Assembly (NCBI GenBank): GCA_945787585.1
Contig: CALZIG010000242.1
Span: 1-9,768, forward strand
DNA: 9,768 nucleotides
Origin: an uncultured Gammaproteobacteria bacterium
GTDB taxonomy: Bacteria > Pseudomonadota > Gammaproteobacteria > SZUA-140
Direction of reading: 5' to 3'
The position numbers were made by a program, and so were the translations under genes. Within the stretch, counting starts at the first letter, position 1. Every line of letters starts with the position of its first letter. The notes beneath the pieces are model-generated. The model saw only the letters and a list, made by a program, of their open reading frames with translations, searched no databases and had not been told where the DNA came from. Of the stretch, positions 1 through 8,370 are shown in pieces.

Positions 1-1820
<1,820 letters not shown>

Positions 1821-1826
1821 CCAGGT

Positions 1827-1870
1827 GCTGCCTCCCCGAGCTGCGATCATAGCGGCGCGGGGAGACCAGC
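1827..1870 (+). terminator. Strong hairpin after katG, without an adjacent T-tract
   Basis: Seven nt after the katG stop, CTCCCCG (1832-1838) pairs with CGGGGAG (1858-1864). After one A/G mismatch, GCTGC (1840-1844) pairs with GCGGC (1852-1856), closing a 7-nt loop. Outside, GCTG (1827-1830) pairs with CAGC (1867-1870). No U-tract follows directly; the nearest T-rich stretch is 1912-1921. It may stabilise the 3' end of the mRNA or act as an atypical terminator. The structure is seen in the sequence; the function is inferred. Confidence 0.5.
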
Positions 1871-2009
1871 AGTCGTGACTGGGGGAGAGGAGTGGCAGGG
1901 CATTCCATCGGTTTTTGTTTTCCCACAGCGCTTAATGCGCGTCATTCTGTGGTGATTGTAATTTATAAACGTGGTTAAAATTACCCCTGATTAAACTGGC
2001 AAATAGATA
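1871..2009 (+). promoter_or_regulatory. Upstream region of the DUF1499 gene, weak promoter candidate
   Basis: This gap lies between katG and the DUF1499 gene. It has a T-rich tract at 1912-1921 and a second inverted repeat, CCACAG (1923-1928) with CTGTGG (1947-1952), that encloses a GCGC/GCGC pair. From 1955 on it is A+T-rich. TAAAAT at 1976-1981 matches the -10 consensus at five of six positions, but I see no well-spaced -35 box; TTGTAA at 1957 gives only 13 nt. No Shine-Dalgarno sequence is evident before the ATG at 2010. Promoter placement is therefore tentative. Confidence 0.25.
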
Positions 2010-2747
2010 ATGAGTCATCATTCCTCTCGTGTTGGAACCGTCCTGTTGATGAGTGCTCTTTTTGCGGTTTTAGCGCTTGGACTAATGTTGTTCGGTGCCC
2101 GTTTTGGCCTATGGGAGCCGATCGTTGGTTTTGGCCTTATCCGAACTTATATGAACCCTGTCGCCTATGGTGTTATCGGCTTAGGTGTGGCTGGATTGAT
2201 CTATCAACTTGTAACGCGCAATCGTTCTGGTGCAGTCAAAGCGGGGGTCACATGTCTGGTCGGTGTGGGCATATTGGCACCGATGATTTATGTGCAGGTT
2301 CAGCCATCGGTAAGTTTTCCACCCATCCACGACATTACAACCGATACAGGCACCCCGCCAGTCTTTATAGTGCTGGACGATAACCGTGCGGGCGCAAAAA
2401 ACACCCTGGTGTATGGTGGCCCAGGCGTCGCCACACAACAGCACAAAGCGTATCCGGATATTGCACCCATTCAATCCAGTAAGTCAGCGCCAGCGGCATT
2501 TGCTGAAGCGTTGCGCGTTGGGAAAGCGATGGGATGGGAGATTGTTGCGGAAGACCCCAGTGGTTTACGCTTTGAAGCGACCGCCCGAACACCGATTTAT
2601 AGGTTTGTTGATGATGTCGTCGTTGTGGTGACCTCGGTAGGTAGCGCGAGCCGTATCGATATTCGAAGTGTATCGCGGATAGGGCGTGGTGATCGGGGCG
2701 TTAACGCGGCGCGCATCAGGGAGTTTATGAAGGCCTTTGAGCACTAA
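2010..2747 (+). CDS. Membrane-anchored DUF1499 family protein
   Basis: The 245-residue product starts with three likely membrane segments (about residues 10-32, 48-68 and 76-95) and ends with a soluble domain. That domain has the hallmarks of DUF1499: PPIHDITTD at 104-112, YPDIAP at 148-153, a strand-rich EATARTPIYRFVDDVVVVV at 189-207, and the closing RIDIRSVSRIGRGDRGVNAAR at about 215-235. The family has no established biochemical role that I can name. Members are often short secreted or membrane proteins, and this one has the longer, three-segment N-terminus. The ATG at 2010 is the first start giving a sensible hydrophobic leader, although it lacks a clear ribosome-binding site. The gene lies 190 bp after katG in the same direction, and the gap contains a hairpin, so cotranscription is doubtful. 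It converges with the next gene, leaving 49 bp in which I see no clear terminator. Confidence 0.88.
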   Translation: MSHHSSRVGTVLLMSALFAVLALGLMLFGARFGLWEPIVGFGLIRTYMNPVAYGVIGLGVAGLIYQLVTRNRSGAVKAGVTCLVGVGILAPMIYVQVQPSVSFPPIHDITTDTGTPPVFIVLDDNRAGAKNTLVYGGPGVATQQHKAYPDIAPIQSSKSAPAAFAEALRVGKAMGWEIVAEDPSGLRFEATARTPIYRFVDDVVVVVTSVGSASRIDIRSVSRIGRGDRGVNAARIREFMKAFEH

Positions 2748-2796
2748 TTTAAAGCATAAAGCTAAACGATACTGTGGCCGTATTCTTCATTGCGTT

Positions 2797-3840
2797 TTAA
2801 AAACCTTCTAGTACCACTTTACCAACGGATTGCTGGCTTTCGATGTGTGCGTGTGCGCGCTTCAGGTTACTTGCGTTAATTGTGCCGTAGTTTTCACCCA
2901 GTGTGGTTTTAATCGTACCGTTGTCAATTAATGTTGCCACTGTGTTAAGTAAGTCGTGTTGCTTTTGCATGTCCCAGGTATTGAACATCGAGCGGGTGAA
3001 CATTAGCTCCCAGTGCAGTGATAATGATTTGAGTTTTAGCTTTTTAATATCGATATTTTCTTTTGGGTCATCGATCAGTGCTAATTTTCCCTGTGGCGCG
3101 AGGACTTCGACTAATTGATCAAAGTGCTGGTCGGTATGCGTAAGGCTGATCACGTGGGTGACATCATCGATGCTCAGTGCGTTCAGTTGTGGTAATAGTG
3201 GTTGGTGATGATTGATAACATGATCTGCACCGAGTGTTTTTACCCACGCCTGGCTCTGAGGTCGTGACGCTGTCCCAATGACGGTGGCATTCGTAAGTTT
3301 GGCCGCCAGTTGTGTCAGGATAGAACCGACACCACCGGCCGCACCCATAATTAATAACCGACGCGGCTGTTCGGCTTGAGCACTTTGATTTTCTTGATCT
3401 GGTAGCAGAGGCACAAAGTCTAAACGTGCAAATAGTAGTTCCCATGCGGTGATCGCTGTTAATGGCATGGCAGCCGCCTCTGCATCGGAGAGTGATGTGG
3501 GTTTTTTGCCTACGATACGTTCATCGACCAGTTGAAACTCGGCGTTGGAGCCTGCGCGGGTGATATCACCCGCATACCAGACCTGGTCACCCACGGTAAA
3601 CAATTCGGTCTGTTCACCCACAGCCACCACTTCCCCCACGGCATCCCATCCGAGGATTTTATATTGACCTGCTTCTGGCGTAGCTGATATGCGGATTTTA
3701 GTATCGACCGGATTGACTGACACCGCACGGATGTTAACCAGTAAATCACGACCGGTAGCTTTCGGCACTGGTAGTTCGATATCGATTAAAGCCTCTTTCT
3801 TATCGATAGGCTGCGGTTGTAAATATCCAGTCGCTTTCAT
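2797..3840 (-). CDS. Zinc-independent alcohol dehydrogenase/quinone reductase-like protein
   Basis: This is a 347-residue member of the medium-chain dehydrogenase/reductase superfamily, close to the NADPH:quinone oxidoreductase and 'zinc-binding alcohol dehydrogenase family' group. Such enzymes reduce quinones, enones or aldehydes with NADPH in the cytosol; the substrate here is unknown. The GroES-like N-terminal half has SVNPVDTK (about 41-48) and GWDAVGEV (about 64-71). The Rossmann part has the nucleotide loop GAAGGVG at 166-172, followed by TASRPQ. The GHE motif of true zinc alcohol dehydrogenases is replaced by GWD and no four-cysteine structural zinc site is present, so a metal-free mechanism is likely. 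I chose the ATG at 3840 because AGGA lies 9 nt upstream (3850-3853) and the protein then opens with the family-typical MKATGYL. A GTG at 3876 would add 12 polar residues. The gene is transcribed towards the DUF1499 gene. Confidence 0.9.
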   Translation of the reverse strand: MKATGYLQPQPIDKKEALIDIELPVPKATGRDLLVNIRAVSVNPVDTKIRISATPEAGQYKILGWDAVGEVVAVGEQTELFTVGDQVWYAGDITRAGSNAEFQLVDERIVGKKPTSLSDAEAAAMPLTAITAWELLFARLDFVPLLPDQENQSAQAEQPRRLLIMGAAGGVGSILTQLAAKLTNATVIGTASRPQSQAWVKTLGADHVINHHQPLLPQLNALSIDDVTHVISLTHTDQHFDQLVEVLAPQGKLALIDDPKENIDIKKLKLKSLSLHWELMFTRSMFNTWDMQKQHDLLNTVATLIDNGTIKTTLGENYGTINASNLKRAHAHIESQQSVGKVVLEGF

Positions 3841-3849
3841 CTGTTGTGA

Positions 3850-3853
3850 TCCT
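3850..3853 (-). promoter_or_regulatory. Ribosome-binding site fixing the reductase start
   Basis: On the minus strand AAAGGA precedes the ATG at 3840 by a 9-nt gap (AGGA core). This supports the internal ATG over the upstream in-frame GTG at 3876. Confidence 0.65.
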
Positions 3854-3936
3854 TTATTGTGTTGTTGCGAATTCACGGTAACTTATTTAGTGCCGTCCGA
3901 TAAACGGTGATAGAAATTAAGCGGGCTATAGTGATT

Positions 3937-3952
3937 GAACAAGATTATGTTC
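3937..3952. promoter_or_regulatory. 16-bp dyad upstream of the reductase gene, possible operator
   Basis: GAACA (3937-3941) and TGTTC (3948-3952) form a perfect 5-bp inverted repeat around a 6-bp spacer, about 97 bp upstream of the reductase ATG. The surrounding stretch has no strong -35/-10 pair, so its position relative to the transcription start cannot be fixed. The shape suits a dimeric repressor or activator site. That function is inferred; only the symmetry is seen. Confidence 0.35.
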
Positions 3953-3989
3953 TAAACAGGGTGGGTTGGGAAACTTAAATAGAATATAT

Positions 3990-4018
3990 GCTATCTCATC
4001 GCAGATGCTAGCGATAGC
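3990..4018 (-). terminator. Possible weak terminator after the sensor kinase gene
   Basis: On the minus strand, 16 nt after the kinase stop, GCTATC (4018-4013) can pair with GATAGC (3995-3990). An alternative inner pairing is ATCGC with GCGAT across an 8-nt loop. An A/T-rich run, ATATATTCTATTT, follows. It lacks a GC-rich stem and a clean U-tract, so it may be an inefficient terminator or a chance fold. Confidence 0.3.
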
Positions 4019-4034
4019 GAGACTTAGTGCTTAT

Positions 4035-6251
4035 TTAAGAATGAATTGCCGGAAGGCGGACAAAAAAGGTTGTCCCTTTATCTTTTTCTGATTCAAAATA
4101 GATGGCACCCTGGTGGGCTTCAATAATATATTTTGAAATATTTAAACCTAATCCTGTGCCACCCATGCTACGTGTATCAGAACTGTCGACCTGGGAGAAT
4201 TTCTTAAAGACTCGGGAGTGGTCTTCAGGGGGGATGCCGATGCCGCTATCTTTGATAGCAATAATAATGTCACCACTGCTGTGCTGGGTTTTAACGTTAA
4301 CGACTTCGCCGCTGTGAGAAAACTTGGCCGCATTAGATAGCAAGTTGTTTATCACCTGCATCAATCTATTTGGGTCACCATAGCTCCATGTGGGCACATC
4401 GCTGGAGGTAAATGTAAACCGTACATTATACTTCCTGCCATAGTACTCATTATTATCGAGTGCCTGCTTGATGAGCTGATTAATATCAAGCTTTACCATA
4501 TTGTATTCTAATTTTCCCGCTTCTATTTTTGAGATATCGAGAATATCGTTAATTAATAGCAGTAGCCTGTTGGCGTTATTGAGGCCCATTTCGATGAGTG
4601 ATTTCGCTTTTTGTGGGAGTTCACCTGCGGCACCGCCAGATACCAGTCCAAGTGCGCCCATCAACGAGGTGAGCGGGGTACGTAACTCGTGACTGACAGT
4701 AGAGATAAACTCATTTTTCATTTTTTCGATGCGTTTACGTTCTGTAATATCGCGCCATATGCAATAGTACATTGCTCTATCTTTAGTGGTGTATTTTGCC
4801 AGTGTGACTTCGACTGGAAAGGTTGTCCCATTACGTTTTTGATAGACCCACTCATAACGGTGCATCCCTTTTTGTAACGCGATTTCCCTCATCTCACGCG
4901 CTTTAGTTTCGGAATCACTTCCGTCAGGTTGTGTGGGAGGCGACACAGAAATGGGGTCGGTGGCTACCAGCGCCGCTTTATCTGGATAGCCTAGAATACG
5001 TGCGGCTTCCTGATTGCATTCGATAAAGGAATCGTTATCGATCAACCAGCAAGGATCAGGGTTATTTTCGAAAAACTCTTTAAAACGTGACTCGCTGGCT
5101 TGAAGCTCGACTTCAGTTTGGCGATGCTCATCGATCTCTTTCTGTAGCCGACGGGTGAGTCGACGGGTGTGCCAGAGTGCAGTAGTAATCGCCACGATCA
5201 CAAGGATGGACAGGCTCAACAACCCATAAAGCCAGTCCAGATTGGCTTTTGGATCTGGGTCATAGATAAACGTTGATAGGTCGGTGTCAGGGGGGAGCTT
5301 ACCGAGACCTTCGTAGACACTGGCAACATGTTGCCAGCGGCCCGGGCTCATGTAACCGGGTTCGACGATGTCAGGACGGGTCAACTCACGTATTTTTTCC
5401 GCTTCATATAACAGGTGTTCACGAGATTTATTTTGGCTGTTATATTTATCAAGAATAATATCGGTGAGTTCTTCCGGATGGCTCAGTGCATAATCAAGCC
5501 CTTTCAGCGTTGCAGCGCGGAATGCTTTTACCTGTGCAGGATGGTCTTTTAATTGCTGTTGCGAGGTAAATAAAATATTACCGAACAGGTCAATGCCCGC
5601 CGCGCGTGGGGAAAATAGCACGAAGTTCTGGCTGTTATCCCGCGTAAAAAACCCTTCGTTACTGACATAAGCCGAAATCGCTGTAGTATCGTTCAGATTT
5701 TCCAGTCCCGGTTTGGTCTTATTTTCTATTTTAATCTGCTTATCTCGGATACCTACGGCTTTCAGGTAAGAGATGATCTCATCGCGCGTATCGGGGCTGG
5801 CGGCGATACTACGCCCAGCCAAATCGAGTACGCTCTTAACATCAGGCTTGTCACTGATAATCGAAACCGGTGAGTGTTGCATGATTGAGGCGAGGGCAAT
5901 TACCGGTTTGCCGCGCCCAAATTCGACGATCAACGACGAAGAGTAGATCCCATAATCTGCTGGGCCGGTGACCACTTGATCGACGGCATGAATACCTGGG
6001 CCACCTTCCAGTATCTCAACCGTCAGTCCGGCTTCACGATAAAAACCTTTCTCATAAGCCGCAATGATGGGGGCAAACTGAAATTGGTATTTCCAGCTAA
6101 GTTGTATTGTGACCTTTTCTTGTGGGGAGGCCGCCATTGAATGACCGGGCAACAGGCTTGGTAGCAGCATGAGCAAGATGGCGGCGCGAGAGGTACCTTG
6201 TGCGAGGCGCTTTAGCGTTGCGGTGCTTATTAACAAGGCGATTGATTCCAT
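4035..6251 (-). CDS. Hybrid NMT1/THI5-type solute-binding and PAS sensor histidine kinase
   Basis: The 738-residue protein fuses a periplasmic binding domain to a histidine kinase. A signal peptide covers residues 1-40 (basic region near 14-22, hydrophobic 24-34, likely cleavage after SMA). Residues 46 to about 320 resemble the NMT1/THI5 (SsuA-like) family: QLSWKYQFQFAPIIAAYEKG, then GLTVEI, then the HSPV segment near 126. A membrane helix lies at 340-360 and a charged coiled-coil linker at 362-388. A PAS/PAC domain covers about 388-507, ending IWRDITERKR. The kinase core has the H-box VSHELRTPL with phospho-acceptor His521 (codon 4689-4691), N-box NNLLSNAAKF with Asn640, G1 DSGIGI at 668-673, F-box near 682-686 and G2 GGTGLGL at 697-703. 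All catalytic boxes are intact and there is no receiver domain. The ligand is unknown; the family binds pyrimidine precursors, sulfonates and similar small molecules. The ATG at 6251 lacks a clear Shine-Dalgarno but gives a proper signal peptide. No response regulator adjoins. Confidence 0.93.
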   Translation of the reverse strand: MESIALLISTATLKRLAQGTSRAAILLMLLPSLLPGHSMAASPQEKVTIQLSWKYQFQFAPIIAAYEKGFYREAGLTVEILEGGPGIHAVDQVVTGPADYGIYSSSLIVEFGRGKPVIALASIMQHSPVSIISDKPDVKSVLDLAGRSIAASPDTRDEIISYLKAVGIRDKQIKIENKTKPGLENLNDTTAISAYVSNEGFFTRDNSQNFVLFSPRAAGIDLFGNILFTSQQQLKDHPAQVKAFRAATLKGLDYALSHPEELTDIILDKYNSQNKSREHLLYEAEKIRELTRPDIVEPGYMSPGRWQHVASVYEGLGKLPPDTDLSTFIYDPDPKANLDWLYGLLSLSILVIVAITTALWHTRRLTRRLQKEIDEHRQTEVELQASESRFKEFFENNPDPCWLIDNDSFIECNQEAARILGYPDKAALVATDPISVSPPTQPDGSDSETKAREMREIALQKGMHRYEWVYQKRNGTTFPVEVTLAKYTTKDRAMYYCIWRDITERKRIEKMKNEFISTVSHELRTPLTSLMGALGLVSGGAAGELPQKAKSLIEMGLNNANRLLLLINDILDISKIEAGKLEYNMVKLDINQLIKQALDNNEYYGRKYNVRFTFTSSDVPTWSYGDPNRLMQVINNLLSNAAKFSHSGEVVNVKTQHSSGDIIIAIKDSGIGIPPEDHSRVFKKFSQVDSSDTRSMGGTGLGLNISKYIIEAHQGAIYFESEKDKGTTFFVRLPAIHS

Positions 6252-6287
6252 TGCATTTTATTTTGTAATCCCTCACGGCTTACTTGC

Positions 6288-6327
6288 TGCTGGCCAGAAT
6301 AATTTATTATTTATTATCAGGCCAGTA
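6288..6327. promoter_or_regulatory. A/T-rich hairpin in the kinase gene leader
   Basis: CTGGCC (6290-6295) and GGCCAG (6320-6325) are perfect inverted arms, extendable to 8 bp with one G-T pair. They enclose 24 bases that are almost all A and T. The element ends 37 nt before the kinase ATG. If transcription starts farther upstream, it would fold in the 5' untranslated RNA. It could equally be a DNA site. The function is not known. Confidence 0.35.
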
Positions 6328-6369
6328 ATAGTAGCGGCCTTTTATTTGATTTATATAAAAGCCATGTAA

Positions 6370-6375
6370 ATCATA
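6370..6375 (-). promoter_or_regulatory. Candidate -10 box for the sensor kinase gene
   Basis: On the minus strand this reads TATGAT, five of six matches to TATAAT, about 119 bp upstream of the kinase ATG. No good -35 hexamer sits 16-18 bp further up. The arm GCGCCAGT of the adjacent inverted repeat lies 5 bp upstream of it. A promoter that depends on an activator is possible, but the evidence is slight. Confidence 0.25.
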
Positions 6376-6380
6376 ATTGT

Positions 6381-6442
6381 ACTGGCGCAATGGATTTATA
6401 GCAGAATGCTAGCCGGGGTGCGCCAGTTGGGGTGCGCCAGTT
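6381..6442. repeat. 14-bp tandem repeat with a matching inverted copy
   Basis: GGGGTGCGCCAGTT occurs twice head to tail at 6415-6428 and 6429-6442 with no mismatch. Its core GCGCCAGT (6420-6427 and 6434-6441) has a reverse complement, ACTGGCGC, at 6381-6388, so either tandem copy can pair with it across a 31- or 45-bp gap. GCTAGC palindromes flank the tandem pair at 6408-6413 and 6450-6455. The cluster lies between purK and the kinase gene, just upstream of the candidate -10 at 6370-6375. It may be a regulator-binding array or a recent small duplication. Confidence 0.7.
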
Positions 6443-6489
6443 AGGATGAGCTAGCGGAAGCGCATTGTGTGAACTGATCGCCAAAGCGT

Positions 6490-6535
6490 CAGAAGATGGG
6501 GGGTGCTTTTTGTGGGTTTGTTTCTGGGGTGGGGC
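6490..6535 (-). terminator. C-rich, G-poor tract after purK, rut-like
   Basis: The RNA that would run on past the purK stop is strongly C-rich with only about three or four G residues in 46 nt, and contains CCCCACCCC and CACCCCCCATC. This composition is that of a Rho-utilisation site. I see no GC hairpin with a U-tract after purK, so Rho-dependent ending is the simplest reading. On the plus strand the same tract has G-runs at 6498-6503, 6514-6516, 6526-6529 and 6531-6534. The termination role is inferred. Confidence 0.35.
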
Positions 6536-7711
6536 TTATTTGATTTCGCTTTCTGATGCGTCGCAAATGCCGATGATGTTGCGTGCGTGCAGCGCAGTCT
6601 TCAGGGCGCTATCGATATCGTGATCGATGATGGTGAAATGGCCCATTTTACGCCCACGTCGTGCTGACATTTTACCGTAGAGATGTAACTTCAAATTGGG
6701 AATTTTGTTGAGTAATGGCCAGTTGGGCTCAATGTTGTTGTGAAAATCTACTGGAAACCATAGATCACCGAGCAAGTTAACCATCACCGCGTGATGGTGC
6801 AGCTGTGTCGCACCGAGTGGCAGCCCACACAGTGTGCGTAGCTGCTGTTCGTATTGGCTGGTGATACAAGCGTCGATGGTGTAGTGGCCGCTGTTGTGTG
6901 GGCGCGGCGCAATTTCGTTGATCAAAAGCTGACCATCGCTGATGAAGAATTCCACTGTCAGTACACCGACGTAGTCGAGTTTATCGGCCAGCGCACTGGC
7001 CATCTTTTCAGCCTGCTGTTGTAGTGCGAGTGTGGTGCGAGCGGGTACGATGGAGATGTCAAGAATCCCGTTTCTATGGCTGTTCTCTGCGAGTGGAAAG
7101 CAACGGCACTGACCTTCTGCACTACGTGACAGGACGACTGACACCTCAAGATCGAGCGGCATCATCTTTTCCAGTACGCAGGGGATATTAAATTTACGCT
7201 GTGCTACTTTGGCTTCACCGATCGTCGCGACGCGAGCCTGCCCCTTGCCATCGTAACCAAGGCGCGCCGTTTTAAGGATGGCTGGGAACAGGTCGTCACT
7301 GGCGTGATCGAGATCGGCTTCATTCGCTACCGCGATAAAGGGCGCAGTGGAAAAACCATGGTCTTTCAGAAAGGCTTTTTCACGAATGCGATCCTGCGCA
7401 ATCGAGACGGCGTCGGCAGCAGGGGAGACCGGCATCGTCAGTGCCAGCTGTTCGAGCACCGCTGCGGGGACATTCTCAAATTCAGTGGTGGCGGCGGCAC
7501 ACTGTTGTGTGAGTTGGTCCAGGGCGTCCTGGTTATCGTAATCCGCGACAATATGGCCATCGGCTATCTTGCCGGCGGGGGCATCGGGATCGGGGTCAAG
7601 CACGATGACACGGTAGCCCAGTTCATGGGCCGCCTGAACAAAAAATCGCCCCAATTGGCCGCCGCCGAGCAGCGCCAATGTGGCTGGCGGGAGGATAACC
7701 GCTCGCTTCAT
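6536..7711 (-). CDS. purK: N5-carboxyaminoimidazole ribonucleotide synthase PurK
   Basis: PurK joins AIR and bicarbonate using ATP to make N5-CAIR in de novo purine synthesis, and passes the product to PurE. The 391-residue protein has the ATP-grasp layout: N-terminal GGGQLGR at 16-22, FENVP at 78-82, the ATP-binding [13 protein letters not shown] at 146-158 with Lys147, [12 protein letters not shown] from 181, and the metal-binding and active-site segment [16 protein letters not shown] at 265-280. The length is somewhat above the 355 or so of E. coli. The ATG at 7709-7711 overlaps the purE TGA (7708-7710) as ATGA, which indicates translational coupling and fixes the start. No rho-independent terminator is seen downstream; a C-rich tract follows instead. 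I see no missing key residue. Confidence 0.97.
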   Translation of the reverse strand: MKRAVILPPATLALLGGGQLGRFFVQAAHELGYRVIVLDPDPDAPAGKIADGHIVADYDNQDALDQLTQQCAAATTEFENVPAAVLEQLALTMPVSPAADAVSIAQDRIREKAFLKDHGFSTAPFIAVANEADLDHASDDLFPAILKTARLGYDGKGQARVATIGEAKVAQRKFNIPCVLEKMMPLDLEVSVVLSRSAEGQCRCFPLAENSHRNGILDISIVPARTTLALQQQAEKMASALADKLDYVGVLTVEFFISDGQLLINEIAPRPHNSGHYTIDACITSQYEQQLRTLCGLPLGATQLHHHAVMVNLLGDLWFPVDFHNNIEPNWPLLNKIPNLKLHLYGKMSARRGRKMGHFTIIDHDIDSALKTALHARNIIGICDASESEIK

Positions 7712-8208
7712 GGTTGATCGTCGAGTGTCATCGCGAAGACGCGCGCTTTTTGAGTCTCACGGAAAGTGGTCAGTTTCTGTGCGAGCGCGGCATCTTCATT
7801 GGCGAGCATCGCAATGGCAAACAGCCCTGCATTGGCGGCCCCTGCTTCACCGATCGCGAAGGTGGCGACAGGCACGCCCTTTGGCATCTGTACGATCGAG
7901 AGCAGCGAGTCCTGCCCCTTGAGGTAACGGGAGGGCACCGGTACGCCTAGCACCGGGAGGGTGGTCTTGGCGGCGATCATGCCCGGCAGATGGGCCGCGC
8001 CGCCAGCCCCCGCGATGATCACCTTGATGCCACGCGCCTGCGCTCCATCGGCGAACTCAAACATCAATTCAGGGGTGCGATGGGCAGAAACCACCTGGGC
8101 TTCATACGCAATGCCAAATTCAGCCAGCATTTCGGCCGCCTGTCGCATCACTGGCCAGTCGCTGTTACTGCCCATAACGATCGCTACCTGCACCTGATTG
8201 TGTTGCAT
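7708..8208 (-). CDS. purE: N5-CAIR mutase PurE, class I
   Basis: PurE moves the carboxyl group of N5-CAIR to carbon 4, giving CAIR, the next purine intermediate. The 166-residue protein has the class I signatures: GSNSDWPVM at 13-21, SAHRTP at 41-46 with the catalytic His43, [11 protein letters not shown] at 67-77, LGVPV at 87-91 and the closing [13 protein letters not shown] at 119-131. The length is normal for the class. Class I PurE requires PurK as partner, which matches the overlapping gene downstream. The ATG at 8208 follows GAGGG (8213-8217) with 4-5 nt spacing. A good sigma-70 promoter lies about 40 bp further up, so purE starts the operon. It is divergent from the gene at 8431. Confidence 0.98.
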   Translation of the reverse strand: MQHNQVQVAIVMGSNSDWPVMRQAAEMLAEFGIAYEAQVVSAHRTPELMFEFADGAQARGIKVIIAGAGGAAHLPGMIAAKTTLPVLGVPVPSRYLKGQDSLLSIVQMPKGVPVATFAIGEAGAANAGLFAIAMLANEDAALAQKLTTFRETQKARVFAMTLDDQP

Positions 8209-8248
8209 GAAACCCTCACTTGATCACGTATCTGATTGAATGGCCGGT

Positions 8249-8277
8249 ATTATACCTCAACAACCAGGTGCTGGCAG
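8249..8277 (-). promoter_or_regulatory. Sigma-70 type promoter for purEK
   Basis: On the minus strand a perfect TATAAT (8254-8249) is preceded, after exactly 17 bp, by CTGCCA (8277-8272), four of six matches to TTGACA. Transcription would begin near 8242, leaving a leader of about 34 nt with the GAGGG ribosome-binding site. The -35 hexamer is exactly the loop of an inverted repeat, which suggests a regulator site over the promoter. Confidence 0.65.
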
Positions 8278-8304
8278 GCACCTTTAACGGATTAATAGTT
8301 GAGG
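8255..8304. promoter_or_regulatory. Nested inverted repeats over the purE promoter
   Basis: The inner arms AGGTGC (8266-8271) and GCACCT (8278-8283) flank a 6-bp centre that coincides with the -35 hexamer of the purE promoter. The outer arms CCTCAAC (8255-8261) and GTTGAGG (8298-8304) also match perfectly; the left one directly abuts the -10 box. I see no resemblance to the E. coli PurR box (ACGCAAACGTTTTCGT). An operator for another regulator is a fair inference; the symmetry itself is seen directly. Confidence 0.5.
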
Positions 8305-8370
8305 CAGAGCAGGGTGTCTGAATTCAGTAATAACCACTTGTTTTTCCTTAAGCTCAGAGTCGTGCTGCCG

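Noticed and set aside
1821..1830. CCAGGTGCTG shared with 8264-8273
   Set aside because: A single shared 10-mer is expected by chance many times in a window this size, and the two flanking structures differ.
2748..2796. Bidirectional terminator between the convergent genes
   Set aside because: Only a 4-bp ATAC/GTAT pairing is visible. It is too weak to call.
3874..3876. GTG start adding 12 residues to the reductase
   Set aside because: The added residues (NSQQHNKGSQQ) are untypical of the family, and a good ribosome-binding site serves the ATG at 3840.
6252..6535. Thiamine (TPP) riboswitch before the sensor kinase
   Set aside because: I looked for the CUGAGA-type core and paired arms because of the NMT1-like domain, and did not find them.
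7304..7717. 137-codon open frame on the plus strand opposite purK
   Set aside because: It overlaps clear PurK coding sequence, including the GGGQLGR region, in antisense. The translation has no family resemblance.
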